64,000 nucleotides of DNA from NCBI RefSeq assembly GCF_000429945.1, contig NZ_AUCV01000003.1:186001-250000 (forward strand), read 5' to 3'. Of the stretch, positions 1 to 9,324 are shown one piece after another. The position numbers and the translations under genes were made by a program. Below the pieces are notes generated by a model. It made no database searches. It was not told the DNA's origin and worked only from the letters and a program-made list of their open reading frames with translations. The first letter of the stretch is position 1, and each line of letters opens with the position of its first letter. The stretch comes from Desulfogranum japonicum DSM 18378 (lineage in GTDB: Bacteria > Desulfobacterota > Desulfobulbia > Desulfobulbales > Desulfobulbaceae).

Positions 1-83
1 TTTGCCAGATTGGCGGCAATGTTACTCATTGCCTGCTCACGCGATACCGCTCCACTGAGAGCCCCATATTTTCCTGAAACCAT
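1..83 (-). CDS. flgF: FlgF/FlgG-type flagellar rod protein, N-terminal fragment (cut by window edge)
   Basis: Only the first 27 codons are present; the gene runs off the left edge. They read MVSGKYGALSGAVSREQAMS, followed by NIAANLA. This is the usual N-terminal helix of rod/hook proteins, in which the SNIAANLAN block polymerises in the rod core. A GAAAAAGG ribosome-binding site lies 5 bases before the ATG. It sits downstream of fliA and the DUF2802 gene, the place where flgF and then flgG usually stand in Desulfobacterota. FlgF is preferred to FlgG on gene order only. Confidence 0.72.
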   Translation of the reverse strand, partial: MVSGKYGALSGAVSREQAMSNIAANLA

Positions 84-215
84 AGATACCTTTTTCAGTT
101 CATTATCTAGATGCTTATATTTTTTTCGGATTTTCCGTTGAATTACTTAACCGGTATTTTGATTTAGATGGATAAAGCGCACCGTTAACAACCAAAAAAT
201 GATGGAAAAATCGGT

Positions 216-632
216 TTATATTTTTCTGCCTTCACTGGCCATATTTTTCAATGTGATCAACTGGGTTACCTCTGCCATGGAAATATCAAGCAGAGAGGCG
301 ATTTCTTCAGGCTCCATGCCTTGGGAAATGAGTTTTGCCAGAATAGTATATTTTTCAGGAGCCTGTGTATGCGCATGGCACTGTTTACGTATCCTTGGAA
401 CTTGCAACTCAGTGGTCATGGAGGCTTTTTCCAGGGAACGTTCAAAGCTCTTGTTTGCAGTGTTTACCCTTGGTGCCTCAAGGGCTGTATCTATCTTTTT
501 TTGAATCCTCTTTAACCGGTTTTCAACCGATGGTGTGTTTTGATTGCGGATTTTCTGGATCAGAATAAACGTAATCAGACTCAGGCAGAAACCCAGCAAT
601 GTGCTACAGATGACAATGATCAGATCATACAT
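216..632 (-). CDS. DUF2802-type membrane-anchored protein of flagellar clusters
   Basis: A 138-residue protein with one N-terminal membrane segment (roughly residues 3-25), a charged coiled-coil-like middle, and a C-terminal helix-turn-helix-like block (MEPEEIASLLDISMAEVTQL). Proteins of this shape, annotated DUF2802, are commonly found between fliA and flgF/G in delta-type flagellar clusters; their role is not established. The frame is open to an ATG at 665, but that codon has no ribosome-binding site. The ATG at 632 is preceded by AAGGTGACAGAA and is chosen as the start. Confidence 0.7.
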   Translation of the reverse strand: MYDLIIVICSTLLGFCLSLITFILIQKIRNQNTPSVENRLKRIQKKIDTALEAPRVNTANKSFERSLEKASMTTELQVPRIRKQCHAHTQAPEKYTILAKLISQGMEPEEIASLLDISMAEVTQLITLKNMASEGRKI

Positions 633-758
633 TTCTGTCACCTTAACGGAGCACCTGTTGCCCATTCTAAAAAATGTTTATTGTCTGGATTGTTCATCCT
701 ACGCAAGACGCTATCTCCAGATAAATATATGCCTGCGGTAAAAGTAAAATACATGGAA

Positions 759-1490
759 CTAATCATACATCTCTGAATTGATGAGTTTTACGCGCAGTTT
801 CAGCAATGCCTGACTGTGCAGCTGAGAAACCCGGCCCTCTGACACACTGAGAACTTCGGCAATTTCTTTTTGGGTCAATTCTTCATAGTAGTACAAGGCA
901 ATAACCAGCCGTTCTTTTTCAGACAGTTCTTCAAGTACCTCGGCGATGAGGTATGTCATCTCCTGCTGTTCTATCAGGTCTGTCGGCATCGGTCCCCCGA
1001 CATCCTCCAGTGCATCGAGAAAACTTCTGCCTTCTTCACTGTGATCAAGGGTTTCATGTAAGCTGACGCACCCCAGGTGGGAAACCTCTGCAAGAAGATG
1101 CTGATAATCGGTCAAACTCATATTCATGGCATCTGCCATTTCCTGTTCCTCTGGAGATCGCCCCATCTGGCGTTCCAGACGCAGCATCGTCTGTGTAAGG
1201 TGATTCTGTTTATCCCGCATGGTCCTGGAAAACCAGTCCATTTTGCGCATTTCATCAAGTATCGCTCCTCGCATGCGATATTCAGCAAAAGTTTTGAATT
1301 TCACGCCTTTGGCGCTGTCAAATCTGTTTGCGGCGTCAAGCAGTCCCATCATTGCTGCACTGGTCATATCATCTTTCGTCATGAATGAAGGGACCTGTGA
1401 GACCATTCTCTGCACGACCAGTTCAACCAGTGACAGGTGATCCTGGATAAGTTGAGAGCGATTATCGAATGGTGGTACAGGTGGATACAT
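759..1490 (-). CDS. fliA: Flagellar sigma factor FliA (sigma-28)
   Basis: A 243-residue alternative sigma factor that directs RNA polymerase to late flagellar genes. Region 2 is visible at about residues 20-90 (LVELVVQRM, DMTSAAMMGLLDAANRFD, FKTFAEYRMRGAILDEMRKMDW). Region 3 lies around 100-150 and the region 4 helix-turn-helix near the C-terminus (LTQKEIAEVLSVSEGRVSQL). Length and motifs are normal for the family. It starts 13 bases after the flhG stop, the standard flhF-flhG-fliA order. No anti-sigma factor FlgM gene is visible in this window. Confidence 0.95.
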   Translation of the reverse strand: MYPPVPPFDNRSQLIQDHLSLVELVVQRMVSQVPSFMTKDDMTSAAMMGLLDAANRFDSAKGVKFKTFAEYRMRGAILDEMRKMDWFSRTMRDKQNHLTQTMLRLERQMGRSPEEQEMADAMNMSLTDYQHLLAEVSHLGCVSLHETLDHSEEGRSFLDALEDVGGPMPTDLIEQQEMTYLIAEVLEELSEKERLVIALYYYEELTQKEIAEVLSVSEGRVSQLHSQALLKLRVKLINSEMYD

Positions 1491-1505
1491 GATTACAGAT
1501 CTGGT

Positions 1506-2411
1506 TTATTTATTGCCGAAATCAAGAAGTCGTTTCCAGAAAAACTGGATTGAGCCCTTGGGTTCCAGTGATTGTGGTTCTTGGATGAGCGTTCTTGCCA
1601 GAGCCTCAAAAGCCATACTTGTTTTCGATTCCGGATAGAGTTCGACCAAAACCTGTTGCTTACGGATGGCATCTATCATCAGTTTGTCACGGGGAATCGA
1701 TCCTATGTAGTCGATTGATATATCGAGGTAACGGTTGGCAACCATAGTTAATTTACGGTAAACGTCCAGTGCTTCTTCTTCATTGCGGATAAAGTTGACA
1801 ATGAGGTTAAAATGCTTTTCATGATACTGGTTTGAAAGCAGTTTCATGAGTGCGTACGCATCTGTAATGGCAGTTGGCTCAGGGGTCGTGACCACCATGA
1901 TTTCCTGGGCTGCGGTATTGAAATAGGTTACGTTTTCTGAAATTCCAGCCTCGGTGTCGATGAGGACAAAATCGAAATCATTGTGCATTGCGTCCAGTGC
2001 TTCCAAAAGCCGCATCTTTTCATGATTGTCCAGACGGGTGAAGCGCTGTACCCCTGAACCGGCAGGTAGAATTTTGATTCCCTGTGGACCTTCCACCAGA
2101 ATGTCGCCGAGTTTCTGTTCTCCTGAAAAAAAGTGATTCAGGTTGTGTTGTGGAGCCAGTCCAAAAACGACATCAATATTTGCCAGGCCTAGATCGGCAT
2201 CAAGGATAAGAACGCGTTTACCCATCGACGCAAGCAGTACTGCCGTATTGGCTACAACTGCCGTTTTTCCCACACCACCTTTGCCGCTGGTGATGGCAAA
2301 AACGCGTGTCGCCGCCATGGGATTTTCAACATTGGGAGTCTCCATCTCCTTTGGATTCATGGCCCGCAACGTATCGGCCTGGTCTGAAGGACGGTTTGGA
2401 TGTTCAGCCAT
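1506..2411 (-). CDS. flhG: MinD-like ATPase FlhG/FleN, flagellar number regulator
   Basis: A ParA/MinD-family ATPase that limits flagellar number and works against FlhF. The deviant Walker A motif KGGVGKT is at residues 44-50 of the chosen form, followed by LILDADLGLANIDVVFGL and the Walker B region DFVLIDTEAGIS. The frame extends to 2432, but the ATG at 2411 has AGGATC upstream and overlaps the flhF stop by 8 bases, so it is chosen (301 residues). Translational coupling to flhF is likely. The C-terminus lacks an obvious amphipathic membrane-targeting helix, though this is hard to judge by eye. Confidence 0.93.
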   Translation of the reverse strand: MAEHPNRPSDQADTLRAMNPKEMETPNVENPMAATRVFAITSGKGGVGKTAVVANTAVLLASMGKRVLILDADLGLANIDVVFGLAPQHNLNHFFSGEQKLGDILVEGPQGIKILPAGSGVQRFTRLDNHEKMRLLEALDAMHNDFDFVLIDTEAGISENVTYFNTAAQEIMVVTTPEPTAITDAYALMKLLSNQYHEKHFNLIVNFIRNEEEALDVYRKLTMVANRYLDISIDYIGSIPRDKLMIDAIRKQQVLVELYPESKTSMAFEALARTLIQEPQSLEPKGSIQFFWKRLLDFGNK

Positions 2412-3657
2412 TATTTCGGATCCTGTGATCATTCATGATATAGTCAGCCACAACCTTTGGGTTAGGGGAAACAATATCCTCCGGAACCCTCTGGCCATTA
2501 GTGAAAAAAGAAATTGGCGTATTGTTATGCACATGGGTATTGAGAATTACCCCTAATCGTTCACATTCATCAATCTTGCTGAAAATAAAGGTTTTAACAG
2601 GTAAGATGCTAAATTTGTCTATGATATCATATATCTCACGATCCCGCGTTGTCGCGGACAGCATGAGATGGTGTTCGATGTTGAACCTTGGACGTAAAAA
2701 TCTCCCCATATCATTCAGGTCCTGCTTGTTTTTCGGGCTTCGTCCTGCCGTGTCGATCAGGATGAGGTCAAAGTGTTCAAATTTGGCGAAAGCCTGCTCC
2801 AGTTCTTCCGGCTTAAGCACTACCTCTACCGGTAATCCCATAATTTCACCGTAGACCTTGAGTTGTTCCACTGCGGCGATACGATACGTGTCGATGGTGA
2901 TGAGACCAACCTTTCCACCAAAACGGCAGAGATAGTTTGCGGCAAGCTTGGCTATGGTGGTGGTTTTACCCACACCGGTTGGACCAATAAGGCTGATACG
3001 TTGCTGCCTGTGACTTTTGTGCTGGAGAATTTTTTCCGTGGTTATCATCCGGGCGAGTGTCGCCTTAACCAATGATTCCATTTCAGCTTGGGATATGGTT
3101 TCATTATAGCCCATCGATTCCTGTGCATGCCAGGCTACTCTCCTGGCAGCAGTAATGTTGATGTCACAGCTTCGCAGAAGTTTGAAAATAGGATCATTAT
3201 GTTCTTCCTTTCCTGCGAATTCAGGTTCGATATAGGGTTTGCGTATCTCCTGTTGCTGTGGCTGAAGGTCGGCAACCTTTTTGGTTAGGGACTGGATGAT
3301 GCCACGCAGTTCTGCAAGTTCATCCTGGACTACGGTGTTTTCCCTGTGAAAATCAATGGACTTCTTCTCGTTCGTTTCCTGTTTGGGCTTCCAGAGATTA
3401 TCATAGGTCAGGTCATCGTCGGCAAGTACCTGAGGCGCAGGTTCAACAGGCTTTGGAGTGGATGGCCTGGCAGGTTTTTGGGGCTTCCATGTGGTGTCGA
3501 TGGCAGCGGTAATTTCCAGAATAGGTTTGCTCATGAGTCCAAGCTTCCCCCGGCGAATCGTGCGGGTGGAGAGGATCAAGGCATCAGGGCCAAAGGTTTC
3601 TTTTACCTTTTTCAGACCCGTTGCCATGTCTGGTGCTTCAAAAACCTTAACTTGCAT
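2404..3657 (-). CDS. flhF: SRP-type GTPase FlhF, flagellar placement
   Basis: A 417-residue signal-recognition-particle-type GTPase that fixes the site of flagellar assembly. The FlhF N-terminal segment MQVKVFEAPDMATGLKKVKE is present, followed by a Pro/charged linker (about 50-140). The NG domain has its P-loop GPTGVGKTTT at 225-234, DTYRIAAVEQLKVY just after, and DTAGR at 302-306. The start codon lies inside the 3' end of flhA (11-base overlap) and the stop overlaps flhG, so the three genes are tightly coupled. Confidence 0.95.
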   Translation of the reverse strand: MQVKVFEAPDMATGLKKVKETFGPDALILSTRTIRRGKLGLMSKPILEITAAIDTTWKPQKPARPSTPKPVEPAPQVLADDDLTYDNLWKPKQETNEKKSIDFHRENTVVQDELAELRGIIQSLTKKVADLQPQQQEIRKPYIEPEFAGKEEHNDPIFKLLRSCDINITAARRVAWHAQESMGYNETISQAEMESLVKATLARMITTEKILQHKSHRQQRISLIGPTGVGKTTTIAKLAANYLCRFGGKVGLITIDTYRIAAVEQLKVYGEIMGLPVEVVLKPEELEQAFAKFEHFDLILIDTAGRSPKNKQDLNDMGRFLRPRFNIEHHLMLSATTRDREIYDIIDKFSILPVKTFIFSKIDECERLGVILNTHVHNNTPISFFTNGQRVPEDIVSPNPKVVADYIMNDHRIRNNG

Positions 3658-5749
3658 CGATGGTTACCGTACCCACGGATTGAATATTGATGTTGGTTGT
3701 AATCTCATTATGGGACAAGACCGCAAGGGTCGGAAAGTAACGTTCGATCAGGCGTCGCACATGGGGCCTGATCTGTGGAATAACGAGAAGTACTGGCTGC
3801 ATTCCTCCTGGATACTCGGCAATGAGGGTACTGAGTCTGTCGAGAATCTTTTGTGCTGTCCTAGGATCAAGGGCCAGATAACTGCCATGTTCACGGTGCT
3901 GAACCGCAGTCTGTATCGCATCTTCAACCTTACGGTCCATGGTAATTACCTGCATGGATCCATCGGGCATGGTATGCATGGCTGAAATGGATCTGGATAG
4001 AGCGTGTCGTACATATTCTGTTAAGATATCAGTGTCTTGGGTTACAGGAGCGTAGTCAGCCATGGTTTCCATGATGGTTCGCAAGTCACGAATGGAGACA
4101 CCCTCCCTGAGAAGGTTTTGCAGAACCCGCATGATGTTGCCCAGGCTGAGAATATTCGGCACCAGCTCTTCAATGAGCTTGGGATAGGTTTTGGCCAGGT
4201 TGTCTATCAGGTTCTGCGCTTCCTGACGCCCGAGGAGTTCATGGGCATGCTGCTTAATAATCTCACTTATATGTGTTGCCATGACAGTGGTGCAGTCGAC
4301 TACTGTATAGCCAGCAATCTGTGCCTGCTCGCGTTTGTCCTCGGTAATCCAGAGAGCAGGCAGTTGAAATGCCGGCTCCATGGTAGGGATCCCTTTAATG
4401 GTTTCCGTGACCATGCCGGGATCCATGGCCATGAAATATCCTGGCATCATTTCTGCGGTGGTAATCTGAACACCCTTGAGACTGAGCGTATACTGATTAG
4501 GGCTGAGTTGCAGATTGTCTTTAATGTGCACGGGAGGGACAATAAACCCACTGGTCATGGCAAATTGCTTTCGAATGGATTGAATCCTTGTCAGTAATTC
4601 ACCATCCTGACTTGCATCCACAAAGGGTATGAGACCATAGCCGACTTCCAATTCAATGAGATCGACCGTGAGCATTCGTTCGTAATCTTCTTCTGGTTTG
4701 GCTACTGGTTCAGGACGCTCAATGATCGATTCTTCCGCCAATCGGGCCTTTTCTGCCTGATCAAGCTTATATGCAGTATATGCAAGACCTGCGGAAATAA
4801 AAAGAAAAGGCAAAAAGGGCAGGCCTGGTATCAGGGCAAAACCGAGCAGAATGGCGGAAACCACCCATAATGCCTTGGAGTAACGCATGAACTGTGCTTT
4901 CAGTTCAGTTCCGAAATCCTGTCGTCCTGCAGAGCGTGTTACCAGCATACCGGCGGCAGTGGATATAATGAGGGCGGGAATCTGGCCCACAAGTCCGTCT
5001 CCAACCGTAAGAATGGTATAGTTGGCAGCAGCCTCTGCCATTGGCATACCCTTCTGTAGAACACCAATAATAAACCCTGCACCGATATTGATCAGGGTAA
5101 TGATGATGCCTGCGATGGCGTCGCCGCGCACGAATTTGGAGGCACCATCCATGGCACCATGGAAATTTGCCTCATTGGAAATTTCTTCTCTTCTTTTTCT
5201 GGCTGTTGTTTCATCTATTAACCCTGCATTGAGATCAGCATCAATGGCCATCTGCTTTCCCGGCATGGCATCAAGGGTAAAGCGGGCTGCAACTTCGGCA
5301 ATCCGGCCTGCGCCCTTGGTGATGACGATGAAGTTGATGATGACCAAAATGATGAAGATAACTAGCCCGACCACATACGAGCCACCAACGACAAATTGGC
5401 CAAAAGCCTGAATAACAGAACCTGCCGCATGCATCCCCTCATTACCGTGAAGAAGGATAAGGCGTGTAGAGGCTACATTCAAAGAAAGTCGAAACAGGGT
5501 AGTGGCAAGCAGGACAGAGGGAAATATTGAGAATTCAACGGCCTTTTCAGTATAAAGGCTTATGATAAGGATCAGCAGGGCCAGTGTGATATTAAACGAA
5601 AGGCAGAGGTCCAGTATCATGGCCGGAAGCGGAATAATCATCAGCATGAGAATGCCGACCAGGCCGAGTGACGCAAGTATATCACTGCGTTGAAACAGTT
5701 CGGCAAAACGTTTACGGCTGAATATGGCTGATGTCTTGGTTGCTTCCAT
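3647..5749 (-). CDS. flhA: Flagellar export gate protein FlhA
   Basis: A 700-residue type III export protein. The N-terminal half carries about eight membrane segments and the conserved cytoplasmic FHIPEP-type loop (IVITKGAGRIAEVAARFTLD, then MPGKQMAIDADLNAGLIDE). The C-terminal half is the cytoplasmic ring domain that docks chaperone-substrate complexes (ELEVGYGLIPFVD and IREVLQNLLREGVSIRDL-type segments). Length is typical. It begins 2 bases after the flhB stop and ends inside flhF. Confidence 0.97.
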   Translation of the reverse strand: MEATKTSAIFSRKRFAELFQRSDILASLGLVGILMLMIIPLPAMILDLCLSFNITLALLILIISLYTEKAVEFSIFPSVLLATTLFRLSLNVASTRLILLHGNEGMHAAGSVIQAFGQFVVGGSYVVGLVIFIILVIINFIVITKGAGRIAEVAARFTLDAMPGKQMAIDADLNAGLIDETTARKRREEISNEANFHGAMDGASKFVRGDAIAGIIITLINIGAGFIIGVLQKGMPMAEAAANYTILTVGDGLVGQIPALIISTAAGMLVTRSAGRQDFGTELKAQFMRYSKALWVVSAILLGFALIPGLPFLPFLFISAGLAYTAYKLDQAEKARLAEESIIERPEPVAKPEEDYERMLTVDLIELEVGYGLIPFVDASQDGELLTRIQSIRKQFAMTSGFIVPPVHIKDNLQLSPNQYTLSLKGVQITTAEMMPGYFMAMDPGMVTETIKGIPTMEPAFQLPALWITEDKREQAQIAGYTVVDCTTVMATHISEIIKQHAHELLGRQEAQNLIDNLAKTYPKLIEELVPNILSLGNIMRVLQNLLREGVSIRDLRTIMETMADYAPVTQDTDILTEYVRHALSRSISAMHTMPDGSMQVITMDRKVEDAIQTAVQHREHGSYLALDPRTAQKILDRLSTLIAEYPGGMQPVLLVIPQIRPHVRRLIERYFPTLAVLSHNEITTNINIQSVGTVTIDAS

Positions 5750-5751
5750 AT

Positions 5752-6819
5752 TTATCGTTTACTTTTAAGAGAATATACATAGGCAAGTATCTCAGCGACT
5801 GCCCTGAATAATTCATCAGGGATAGACTCACCTATTTCAACTTTAGAATGCAATAATCTTGCCACCGGAGGGTTCTCCACAAGGGGGATATTGTTTTCCC
5901 TGGCAAGATTACGAATTTTATTGGCCACCATTTCCTGACCTTTGGCCACAACTTCAGGAGCCTGCATTGTATCCTGGTCGTATTTCAGAGCCACTGCAAT
6001 GTGGGTCGGATTGGTGATTACAACGTCTGCTTCAGGCACTGCGGCCATCATGCGACTTCTGGCTAACTGCTGCTGAATGGAACGAATTTTTGACTTGATG
6101 TGAGGGTCTCCCTCGGTTTCTTTCATCTCCTCCTTCTGTTCCTGCTTAGTCATTTTTAATTTCTGTTCCATCTCGTAGCGAACAAAACCGTAATCAATTG
6201 CAGCCAAAAAGATCATTATAGCAACCACTTTAGCCAAAACCAGAATGGCTGTGAGACCCAGATAGTTCATGGTTTCATGTATATCCATGAGCCCAAGCAG
6301 CAGGGCGTCGTCAAAACGGTCCTGCACGGTTTTAAAGGCCACCCACCCTATGAGGAGCACTTTGAGCAGGGACTTAATAAGTTCCACCAGGGAACGTTTT
6401 GATATAAAACGGCCCATGCCTTTAATGGGATCCAACTTGCTAAGATCAGGTGTTAAAGGCTGGGCAGTGAATAGCCACCCTATCTGCATGAAAGTGGAAA
6501 AAAAACCAACCAGCAGGGCCAGGAAAAACAGTGGGGCCAGCAGGAGACCAAGATTTTTACATAGAAAAAAACTGAGCTGCATTATACCTGGAGGCGTGAT
6601 TTTGAATTCACCTATATTTTTCCACACAGCTATAAGGATTTCCTCTATGTGGCCTATAAAATACGAAGCATAAAAAATCCAGAACAGGAGCAAAACGGTG
6701 AAAAGAAGAGCGGTCTGTACTTCTCTGCTTTGAGCAACCTGTCCTTTTTTTCTGAAATCAGCCCGTCTCTTCGCCGACGGGGCTTCTGTACGTTCGTCTG
6801 ATGAGGTGTTTTCTGCCAT
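5752..6819 (-). CDS. flhB: Flagellar export switch protein FlhB
   Basis: A 355-residue export-apparatus protein that switches substrate specificity from hook to filament. The N-terminus is the family signature (SDERTEAPSAKRRADFRKKGQVAQSRE region). Four membrane segments lie between about 36 and 210. The autocleavage motif NPTH is at residues 270-273, so self-cleavage should occur. It is the first gene of the flhB-flhA-flhF-flhG-fliA run; 285 bases separate it from the fliR stop codon upstream. Confidence 0.97.
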   Translation of the reverse strand: MAENTSSDERTEAPSAKRRADFRKKGQVAQSREVQTALLFTVLLLFWIFYASYFIGHIEEILIAVWKNIGEFKITPPGIMQLSFFLCKNLGLLLAPLFFLALLVGFFSTFMQIGWLFTAQPLTPDLSKLDPIKGMGRFISKRSLVELIKSLLKVLLIGWVAFKTVQDRFDDALLLGLMDIHETMNYLGLTAILVLAKVVAIMIFLAAIDYGFVRYEMEQKLKMTKQEQKEEMKETEGDPHIKSKIRSIQQQLARSRMMAAVPEADVVITNPTHIAVALKYDQDTMQAPEVVAKGQEMVANKIRNLARENNIPLVENPPVARLLHSKVEIGESIPDELFRAVAEILAYVYSLKSKR

Positions 6820-6880
6820 AAGTATCTGCCGGTTATAATCCCGATTTTTCCCGAATATATGGAAAAAATATTTCTTTTAC

Positions 6881-6897
6881 TTGCAAATCACACACCT
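6881..6897 (-). promoter_or_regulatory. Possible weak sigma-54 promoter before flhB
   Basis: On the minus strand the sequence reads AGGTGTGTGATTTGCAA: GG and GC are 10 bases apart and the -12 element TTTGC is good, but the -24 element matches the TGGCAC consensus poorly. It lies about 60 bases before the flhB start in an otherwise empty 285-base gap. It is suggestive only. Confidence 0.22.
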
Positions 6898-7104
6898 GAT
6901 ATCCAACAGAAAGTGTAAAAAATGCAGAGCACTACAGGGAAAAGGTGTACGGAATAAACACGTAGTAATAATGTAGCTTACTATACTTTTGCCGTATTTC
7001 GTTCTGATAATCAAGAGTTGATATTGACGAAATATCAGTGAAATAAATTCTTGTTTCGAGCAGTAGCTTCTGGATGTCAGCAGATTTCCGTAAGAGAGAG
7101 AATA

Positions 7105-7890
7105 CTAGTGAGAGGGAGCAAGCAGGGCAAAAAAATCAAGAAAGGTGTATCCCAGTGTGTCGAATTCTTGACGCAGGATCAGAAGGGCGGCATTAAGTGT
7201 CAAACCAATAACCAGTAAGCTGATGCCAATATTCATGGGAAAGGACAGCATAAAGACATTGAGCTGCGGGAATACCCTGGCCAGAATACCCAGCACCATA
7301 TTGGAGATCAGAAGAAGAACAAGGACTGGCGCACTGAATTTAACACCGAGGAGGAACATGTGACCTGCCAGTTCCATGAGTTTTGGTATGGCTTCATCGC
7401 TGAAGTTCAGGTATCCGGGAGGAAGAAGCTGATAGGATTCGATAATTGTATGGAGATAGAGGTGGTGGATATCCAATGCCAGAAAAATCAGAATGGAAAA
7501 GACATTGATGAATTGGCTCATCAGGGAGAGCTGTTGGGTTGTCTGAGGGTCAAAGATATTTGCTGCGGCAAATCCCATCTGATATCCTATGACAGTTCCA
7601 CCAAAGTTAATGCCGGTAAAGATGAGTTGCGCGGTCAACCCCAGTAGTGAGCCCAGGAGTATTTCATTGACCAGTATAACACCCAGTTCGGTTGTGGAGG
7701 AGATGGATGGTGTGTAGGGTGCCATGAGTGGAAATAGCAGCATGGCGGTCGCAAATCCCAATCCTATTTTCAGGCGGATAGCCATTCTGCTTCCAGCAAA
7801 AACAGGGATTGCGGCAATCAGACCTAAAACACGGGAAAGGCAGAGCAGGAAATTTTGAAACTGTTCCAGTGGAATAAATTGCAGGTCCAT
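7105..7890 (-). CDS. fliR: Flagellar export protein FliR
   Basis: A 261-residue integral membrane protein of the export gate core (FliPQR). About six hydrophobic segments are visible, and the family segments LSRVLGLIAAIPVFAGSRM near the N-terminus and GYQMGFAAANIFDPQ in the middle are present. It follows fliQ by 23 bases in the canonical fliP-fliQ-fliR order. After it the minus-strand block has a 214-base gap before flhB. Confidence 0.95.
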   Translation of the reverse strand: MDLQFIPLEQFQNFLLCLSRVLGLIAAIPVFAGSRMAIRLKIGLGFATAMLLFPLMAPYTPSISSTTELGVILVNEILLGSLLGLTAQLIFTGINFGGTVIGYQMGFAAANIFDPQTTQQLSLMSQFINVFSILIFLALDIHHLYLHTIIESYQLLPPGYLNFSDEAIPKLMELAGHMFLLGVKFSAPVLVLLLISNMVLGILARVFPQLNVFMLSFPMNIGISLLVIGLTLNAALLILRQEFDTLGYTFLDFFALLAPSH

Positions 7891-7913
7891 GGCATGCAGA
7901 TGGGAATATCGGG

Positions 7914-8186
7914 CTAATGACCGACAGTGGCGATATCAGCGATAATGCCGGTGGTGAATGTGATCAGCAGGTTCATTATCCATGGGCCAAAAATCAGCAG
8001 GGTAATAAAGACAGCCACTATTTTGGGAATGAACGTCATAGTCTGCTCATTAATCTGGGTTGCAGCCTGAAATATTGAAATAACCAGACCAACCACCAGG
8101 GCAGCAATGAGCATGGGGGCGGACGCAAGGAGAATGGTTTCCACTGCTTTTCTGCCGATATGGACTACGGATTCAGGGGTTAACAT
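7914..8186 (-). CDS. fliQ: Flagellar export protein FliQ
   Basis: A 90-residue, two-helix membrane protein with the normal family length. Key segments are MLTPESVVHIGRKAVETILLASAP in helix 1 and QAATQINEQTMTFIPKIVAVF before helix 2; the ATQINEQT(M/L)TFIPK signature is diagnostic. It sits between fliP and fliR. Confidence 0.96.
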   Translation of the reverse strand: MLTPESVVHIGRKAVETILLASAPMLIAALVVGLVISIFQAATQINEQTMTFIPKIVAVFITLLIFGPWIMNLLITFTTGIIADIATVGH

Positions 8187-8211
8187 TTTGACGCCTCCAA
8201 GGTATGCAATG

Positions 8212-8952
8212 TCACGCGAAACTTTTCATCAAAGAGCCCACTACCAGTTGCCAGCCATCAACCAGAACAAAGAGCAATAACTTGAAAGGCAATGATATGA
8301 TAATAGGTGGCAGCATCATCATTCCCATGGACATGAGTACCGAAGCGACTAGCATATCTATTACCAGAAAAGGCACATAGAGCATGAATCCCATCTGGAA
8401 GGCCTGCTTCAATTCAGAAAGCATGAATGCAGGAATCAAGATCATGGTGGAGACATCCTCGGCATCTGCAGGTTGCTCTTCTTTGGTGATATCAATAAAC
8501 AACTGCAGTTCACCCTCTTGAACCTGGGAAAACATGAATTCACGCATGACCGCCACTGCCTGTTCCAATGCCATTTGCTGGGTTATTTTTTCCTGTATAT
8601 ATGGCTGGAGAGCTGTACTGTTAATTTTATTAATGGTGGGGGACATAATGAAAAAGGTCAGAAAAAGGGAAAGACCTATTATCACCTGGTTAGGAGGAGT
8701 GTTTTGGGTTCCCATGGCCTGGCGAATGAAGCCCAGTACTATCACAATGCGTGTGAATGCCGTGGTCATCAGCAAAATGGCCGGTGCAACAGACAGGATA
8801 GTCAGGAGGAAAAGAATCTGCAAGCCTGTGGATACTTCCTGCGGGGTCGCTGCTTCTGTTACACCGATGTTGATGTCAGGCAGAGTGACCGCGAGGCAAG
8901 AGCCTGCCCAGGTCAGCAGCGCCACGACAAAAATGGGAATAATCCTGTTCAT
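8212..8952 (-). CDS. fliP: Flagellar export protein FliP
   Basis: A 246-residue export-gate membrane protein. It has an N-terminal cleavable signal (MNRIIPIFVVALLTWAGSCLA), then four membrane segments. FliP signatures include SVAPAILLMTTAFTRIVIVL, GTQNTPPNQVIIGLSLFLT and PFLVIDMLVASVLMSMGMMM. Its start overlaps the fliO stop by 4 bases. Confidence 0.97.
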   Translation of the reverse strand: MNRIIPIFVVALLTWAGSCLAVTLPDINIGVTEAATPQEVSTGLQILFLLTILSVAPAILLMTTAFTRIVIVLGFIRQAMGTQNTPPNQVIIGLSLFLTFFIMSPTINKINSTALQPYIQEKITQQMALEQAVAVMREFMFSQVQEGELQLFIDITKEEQPADAEDVSTMILIPAFMLSELKQAFQMGFMLYVPFLVIDMLVASVLMSMGMMMLPPIIISLPFKLLLFVLVDGWQLVVGSLMKSFA

Positions 8953-9320
8953 TGATTTTCGTCTAATAATTCGGCGAACTCTTTCTGGGTCGAATCTTTT
9001 TCCAACTCAGCAAGGCGTTGAATGCCATTGGGGGAAATGGACAAAAGCAGTTCAGTATCCCTGACTTTAACCAGGGCAAGACTGCTTTTGTGCATCATAT
9101 GCCGCATTTCAAGAATCTGGATGTATTTACCGGTTTTCTGGTGAGGTATGATTTTTTTTACAGCCAGTGCATAAAGTACAAGAATTAATCCGACCACGAT
9201 GAGCAAAGCCGTCCCCATTTTGAGAGACATGGCTGCCATACCGTACTCATCAGCGCAGTATGCAGGGTTGGCAACAAAAATGACCGCCCAGAAAATTGTA
9301 TGTTGCAGAGAGTTGAACAT
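8949..9320 (-). CDS. fliO: Flagellar biosynthesis protein FliO
   Basis: A short (123-residue) FliO. It has an N-terminal signal-like segment ending AYCADEYG, a second membrane helix (GTALLIVVGLILVLYALAV), and a cytoplasmic tail with the family's weak motif (ILEMRHMMHKSSLALVKV...ELLLSIS). FliO helps assemble the FliP ring. Assignment rests on shape, tail motif and its place between fliN and fliP. Confidence 0.88.
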   Translation of the reverse strand: MFNSLQHTIFWAVIFVANPAYCADEYGMAAMSLKMGTALLIVVGLILVLYALAVKKIIPHQKTGKYIQILEMRHMMHKSSLALVKVRDTELLLSISPNGIQRLAELEKDSTQKEFAELLDENQ

Positions 9321-9324
9321 GGCG